NCBI GenBank assembly: GCA_003013855.2
Contig: ML058453.1
Coordinates: forward strand, 7,123,861 to 7,187,860
DNA: 64,000 nt
Direction of reading: 5' to 3'
Source: Liriodendron chinense
Lineage: Eukaryota > Streptophyta > Magnoliopsida > Magnoliales > Magnoliaceae
Within the stretch, counting starts at the first letter, position 1. The number at the start of each line of letters is the position of its first letter. The position numbers and the translations under genes were made by a program. This document shows positions 59,633 to 64,000 of this stretch, one piece after another. The notes under the pieces are model-generated. The model saw nothing but the letters and a program-made list of their open reading frames with translations, searched no databases and had not been told where the DNA came from.

Positions 59633-59816
59633 CCATGACTGTGGGGGCCCACTTGGATGTATGTGTCTTATATCCATGCCGTCCACTGTTTCTTGTGGTG
59701 TGGTCCACATGAGATTTGGATATGCTTCATTTTTTAGCCCATGCCCTAAATGAGTTGGCTAAATGGATGGACTGCGTGGATACAAGACACATCACGGTTG
59801 ACCCCACAGTCAGGGG
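59633..59816. mobile_element. Foldback MITE family A, copy 7 (internally deleted)
   Basis: The left arm CCATGACTGTGGGGGCCCAC, with TTATATCCATGCCGTCCA, pairs with the right arm TGGATGGACTGCGTGGATAC, then AAGACACATCA and ACCCCACAGTCA. At 184 bp it is less than half the family length: only the arms and the phrase GTGTGGTCCACATGAGATTT remain. It lies about 0.5 kb upstream of the RIBF ATG. Confidence 0.75.
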
Positions 59817-59930
59817 ATCAACTAAACAGCGTCCATTGTTCGTAGCCGAGAAAATGCTCCATCAGGAATGTTATGGTCCACACCGCATCTACGTTGGACG
59901 TACGACAACCCTCGATCGGAAGCCAATCGG

Positions 59931-60352
59931 TATGGAGTCCACAGAGATATCCGTGACAAATCCACTCCGTCCATCTGTTTTGAAGGATCATAATGTGAAA
60001 GTTTTCTAAAAATCACAAAGATCCAAAAGTCAGGTGGGCCACACCAACAAAACAGTGGGAACCGCAATGTCCACTGTTGAAACCTTCCTAGAGCTGACCA
60101 TAATGTTTATATGCCATCCAAACCGTTCATAGAATTATTACCACTCAGATAAACTGTAGGAACAAATATCATCCTGATTCAAAACTTCAGTCACTGCCAG
60201 GCGTTCAATCCCCACTGTTTCGTGTGGTACGGCCCACGTGAGTTTTGAATCTGCCTGATTTTAAAAATAATCCTGTCCTATCGTGGTCTTTCAAAACAAA
60301 TGGACGGACTGGATTTGTCATGGACATCTCTATGGGCCCCACACGGCCCGGG
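59931..60352. mobile_element. Foldback MITE family A, copy 8
   Basis: The left arm AGAGATATCCGTGACAAATC, with CACTCCGTCCATCTGTTTTG, pairs with the right arm CAAAACAAATGGACGGACTG, then GATTTGTCATGGACATCTCT. Interior phrases GTCAGGTGGGCCACACCA and GTTGAAACCTTCCTAGAGC are typical of the family. Confidence 0.75.
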
Positions 60353-60512
60353 GGATCCCAGCGCGCAAGGTGTTGTAGCGTATTTTGCTCGTCCAGCAAC
60401 CGTCCATGCAAAATGCGGCCCACCATTTGGCAATTTAAACCGATCATTTTGTTGACTCTATTCATGGATGGATATTGCGGCATAAAATCACCAATCTGGA
60501 TGGTTCTGACCG

Positions 60513-61025
60513 AGCGCGACTTGGCTGCGACCTCGGAGCCAGCGTTTTGGGTGGGACCCTTACACTACGGCCCACCTCGATGTATGCATTGTATATCCAC
60601 GCCGTCCATCTGTTTTACCAAATTTTTTAGTGAATGTCCCCGGAAATTGATGCAGATACAAATTTCATGTGGACCACATTACAGGAAACAGTGGTCGTTG
60701 AACGCCCACCATTAAAAACTCATTACAGGCCACCAAAATGTTTATTAACCATCAGACCTGTTGATAAGGTCACACGGATCTGGATGAAAGGGGGAAAAAT
60801 ATATCAGCTTGATCCAAAACTTTTGTGGCCCACAAAATGTTTTTAATGACTAATAACCACTGTTTCTTGTGGTGTCGGCCAGCTGAAATTTATATCTACT
60901 TCATTTTTGGTACCATGCCCTAAAATAAGCTAGCAAAACAGATGGATGACGTGGATATACAATGCATACACCATGGTAGGCCCTACAGTCAGAGTCCCAC
61001 CCACATCCTCGCAACCAAGCGGGGC
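60513..61025. mobile_element. Foldback MITE family A, copy 9
   Basis: Outer ends GCGACTTGGCTGCGA (left) and the reverse complement of the right, CGCTTGGTTGCGA. The arms then share GGGTGGGAC, ATGTATGCATTGTATATCCA or ATGCATTGTATATCCACG, and TCCATCTGTTTT, giving inverted ends of about 100 bp. Interior phrases match copies 3 to 5. Confidence 0.8.
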
Positions 61026-61253
61026 GCTCGTTCTTGCAAATTGGCCGTTGAAAAGAAATTCACTAGACCAGAAAAATCGACGGTGCATTATGGTTTGAAG
61101 TATAGACCGACATGTACCTGGTTTGGGTGCGTCGCACTAAAAATCTCCCGATTCATATTAAAACGGAAATACATTTAGAAATGCTTAGTACCGTGTAACG
61201 TGTTCCATTGCATTTTGTGGGGTTGCGAAACCATTTTTTTATTGGAACTTCGA

Positions 61254-61413
61254 GGTCTGTTTGGTTGCCATTTAAAAATGAGTTCATCTCGCTTCAGCTA
61301 ACCATAATTATATATCAGGGATCATGATGTTGGTTATCAATATTGCTTTCAATACATAATTCCGCTTACTAAAATGGGGTGAACTCATTTTTAAATGGCA
61401 CCCAAACAGGACC
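61254..61413. mobile_element. Short MITE with 36-bp inverted ends
   Basis: The left end GGTCTGTTTGGTTGCCATTT is almost the exact inverse of the right end (reverse complement GGTCCTGTTTGGGTGCCATT), and both continue TAAAAATGAGTTCA. It is 160 bp in all, with AT-rich middle and no coding potential. No duplication of the target was evident. Confidence 0.8.
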
Positions 61414-61806
61414 TAAGTGTATCGTAGGGGATGCATCAGACATCGGTCATGGACATTACGCCCATTTTAACCAATGCCAGACACACCAATTTTAACCCAA
61501 ATTGATGGCCCATTGGATGAATGCTTTGGAGCACAGAAAGCGGGCCCCACATATAGGTTCTTGTGCTAGATTACTATGCGTGATTGCCACAAGTCACTAA
61601 ATTGTGGCAGCTGATTCAATCCGGACCATCTAAAGATGGGCCATCACGGGAAGAACTGTAATTAAACAGTCCTAACCATCCAATCAAATGGGTGGTTTTA
61701 GAAGAAAATGATCAACAGTCTGTTAAGTGATATCATTCAAACAACGTGAGTTTGAGCTATGTTAAATGAACATTGAACTCGAAATTTGGTGATCCACGTG
61801 CCGCTT

Positions 61807-62526
61807 CTAGGGGTGAAAAATGGGCCATGTTGCCCGGCCCAGCTCAGATGACCTGGCCTTGAAGGGCTAGGACTTGGGCACTAAACTTGGCTGGGAATTA
61901 GGTTAGGGCTTGAAATCTAGGCCCATTGTTTGGGCCGGGCTAGGACGCTCAATGATAAATAGCCAGGGCTGCCCGGCTGGGCCCAACCCATTTTCCTAGT
62001 ACATAGGTATTAGTAACATAGACTATAGAATTCATATACTACTAGTCCATGAAGTAATATGAAGAATTTTAATACTCTAGTATACTGATGGTGATACTCG
62101 GGCACTTATAAAAACCGTCCAAAATCTGAACAATATATTGATGCACTTAAGTCCCATGCATATGGTGGACAATTGCATGGAGCATATGCTTGGTTGATGA
62201 ATGATCTTATTTCATAAAGTAATGGTACAGAAAAACTTCTATTCTATGGAAAAGCATGATGGTTCATAAACACAAGTTCACCAATTGTACACATAGCATG
62301 CACATAACTCATCTTTTAACTTATAGAGCTGGCCCTGACAAGCAATCTTAAGGTGACCACCAGGGCCTCTTTAGCCCATTAGGGCATGGGCTGAGTTTGG
62401 ACCAGGGCATAGGGCTCTAGGGCTGGGACAGGGCCAAAGCCTCTTTAGCCCATTAGGGCTAGGGCTGGACTAGGGTCAGGCTTAGGGCTCTAAGGATGGG
62501 CCAGGGCAGGTCATTGAGACCCCTAG
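61807..62526. mobile_element. CTAGGGGT-ended TIR element, GGGC-rich (family E)
   Basis: The left end CTAGGGGTGAAAAATGGGCC and the reverse complement of the right end, CTAGGGGTCTCAATGACC, share CTAGGGGT and the following ATGG/ATGA context. The interior is full of GGGCTAGGGCTGG-like words typical of a widespread plant element with CTAGGGGTG ends. It contains a 75-bp tandem duplication (62364-62512). No transposase. Confidence 0.65.
62364..62512. repeat. 75-bp tandem duplication in family E element
   Basis: GCCTCTTTAGCCCATTAGGGC begins at 62364 and 62439 with later shared AGGGCTCTA words. Confidence 0.8.
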
Positions 62527-64000
62527 TATGCATGAATGGGTTGGCGCAATTTAGAACAGGACAGGCATATTCTAGCACATTTTATTATTATTTTTCCAAG
62601 GTGCCCAGCAATATGTTTAATCTATGCACAACCTAGAAAGGATTGAAAATTGGTTTCGGTGGTGCCGATTACTAGATCTAATCCTCCACAAAAACTATGA
62701 AATTCTGTATATTCTGAACAATGAATAGGTGGCATGCATGCATGCCAATCTGGACTGTCCAAATCATTTTACCCCATCATTCATAGAGGAAAAAAATAAT
62801 AATAATAAGAGTATCGCACTGTTAATCCATCTGGTTTTGCCCATTGAATTTGGACCACTGATTATTTTATTTTTTACAGTTGATTTGATAGCCACTGGAG
62901 CATTTTCCTGTGCTGGGCTGACTGAACTATCAACAGACCAGAGTTCTATCTTGCAATGACCAATTCTAGGCTAAAGTCCTCAGGTACCCTACATGTTGGA
63001 TATGGGTCCGTGAGGCCCACTAGTAGGCAACCACTAGAAGTGTTCCCACATGCTCTTCACGAAATTTTAAATTCAAACTTCTATCAGATCTCATGAGAAT
63101 TCGGTAGGGATGAGATGACATAACCCTAACCTCATCTGAGCTCCTCCTTTTATCTCCCGATCCCCTTTATAAAGAAGGCGGCATTCCCTCATTTTAAGCA
63201 TCCCAAAAACTGAGAGAATTTCATAGAGAAAATATGGCTAATGCTCGGATTGTCCATGTGGTCTACTTCTAGGCTAAACCATTGATCATAATCCAGGGGC
63301 CATCCTAGCCATAGAATTAAAGGGGTAACAAGATTCTCTCTGCTCCTGTAATGGCTAGGCAGACCACTGGGCATAATCTGGGCAATCTTTCACTACAAAC
63401 CCATAAAACCTAGTGAGGAAATATAGGATCCTCAGGACCATGTGTCAGTAACCAAAACAACTTGTCTGTTAAGTCCTACAGTGAATTAACCATCCCTGAC
63501 ATCCTCCTTGGTAGGATGACCCTGACCTATTGATCTGTGGTCTAGAAATAGACAGTTAAGATGACTAAATGCAGCCACAACCCACATTCAACTGAAAAAA
63601 AAAAAAAAAAAAGTCCCAAGATTGGCAGCTAGGATATTCCACTTTATGAGACCCACAGTAGGATGATGCAAAAGACAAATGGTGTGGATTACCGGACAGT
63701 TGGAATAGAAAACCTGGGCATACCTCAAAGGTAGGATGACAGACAGTTCATATGCTTAGGACACCAGTATCAACATCACATTAGCACAATAGACTTACAG
63801 ATTTTTTTTTAATGATCTCTTCTTGTCGGATATGGTTTTAGCATAAATAACATGGAAAAAGCGGGGCAAAGACCCTCCCAATTCACATGCAAGAGCAATA
63901 CATGCAACTTAGATACAATCCAAATCATATCCACAGTTCAGTCCAAAGCAGCACAAGTTCTATAGCATGGCATGGTTAGATTGACCAATTCAAACCTGCC
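62527..64000. other. Unannotated DNA at the right end
   Basis: No coding exon, LTR or inverted-end element was recognised. It contains a short (AAT)n tract (about 62794-62808) and an A run at 63595-63612. Confidence 0.4.

Noticed and set aside
1..64000. tRNA or rRNA genes, CRISPR arrays, prokaryotic operons
   Set aside because: No internal tRNA promoter boxes with a cloverleaf, no rRNA-like stretches and no regular spacer array were seen; the tandem arrays have no unique spacers.

Overview
The window is eukaryotic nuclear DNA from a flowering plant. It has spliced genes with GT-AG introns, a plastid-type FAD synthetase, a plant F-box/LRR gene, Ty3/gypsy and Ty1/copia LTR retrotransposons, L1-like LINEs, many small foldback DNA elements and long AT-rich microsatellites. 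I cannot name the species. The abundant foldback family with GGGCCCACC-rich inverted ends is something I associate with woody magnoliid-type genomes, but that is memory, not evidence in this window. No bacterial, organellar, rRNA, tRNA or CRISPR feature was recognised.

Three genes can be reconstructed exon by exon, all on the minus strand: (1) an F-box/LRR protein resembling FBW2 (11811-13895, 2 exons, 302 aa); (2) a small predicted coiled-coil protein that I cannot name (41350-46914, 3 exons, 139 aa, with a 5-kb first intron); (3) a plastid-type FAD synthetase, RibF (49230-59138, 5 exons, 365 aa, with introns of about 3.0 and 5.1 kb). All splice phases close and each chain ends in one stop codon. 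The genes share no evident pathway and each has its own promoter side.

Region by region: 1-2.3 kb holds tandem repeats; 2.3-2.7 kb carries an LTR-like end with a primer-binding site; 2.7-11.4 kb is a graveyard of small TIR elements, simple repeats and possible LINE ends; 11.8-13.9 kb is the F-box gene; 14.6-17.0 kb is a cluster of foldback elements. From 17.95 to 32.06 kb lies a decayed minus-strand Ty1/copia element split by a 10.1-kb, nearly intact Ty3/gypsy chromovirus (18562-28655, 5-bp target duplication ATATG, LTRs almost identical, one in-frame TGA in the reverse transcriptase). From 36.06 to 39.10 kb, perfect 15-bp direct repeats bracket a chimera of a truncated LINE and LTR-like sequence. 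From 41.3 to 59.1 kb lie genes 2 and 3, whose introns carry LTRs, TIR elements, a LINE, a long hairpin and microsatellites. From 59.6 to 62.5 kb there are more foldback elements upstream of the FAD synthetase gene. The remainder, to 64 kb, is non-coding as far as I can see.

The window is therefore gene-poor and transposon-rich. The strongest observations are the young nested retrotransposon, the chimeric LINE insertion, the foldback family that lies near the 5' side of all three genes, a long intronic hairpin in the FAD synthetase gene, and a cleanly spliced small gene of unknown function.
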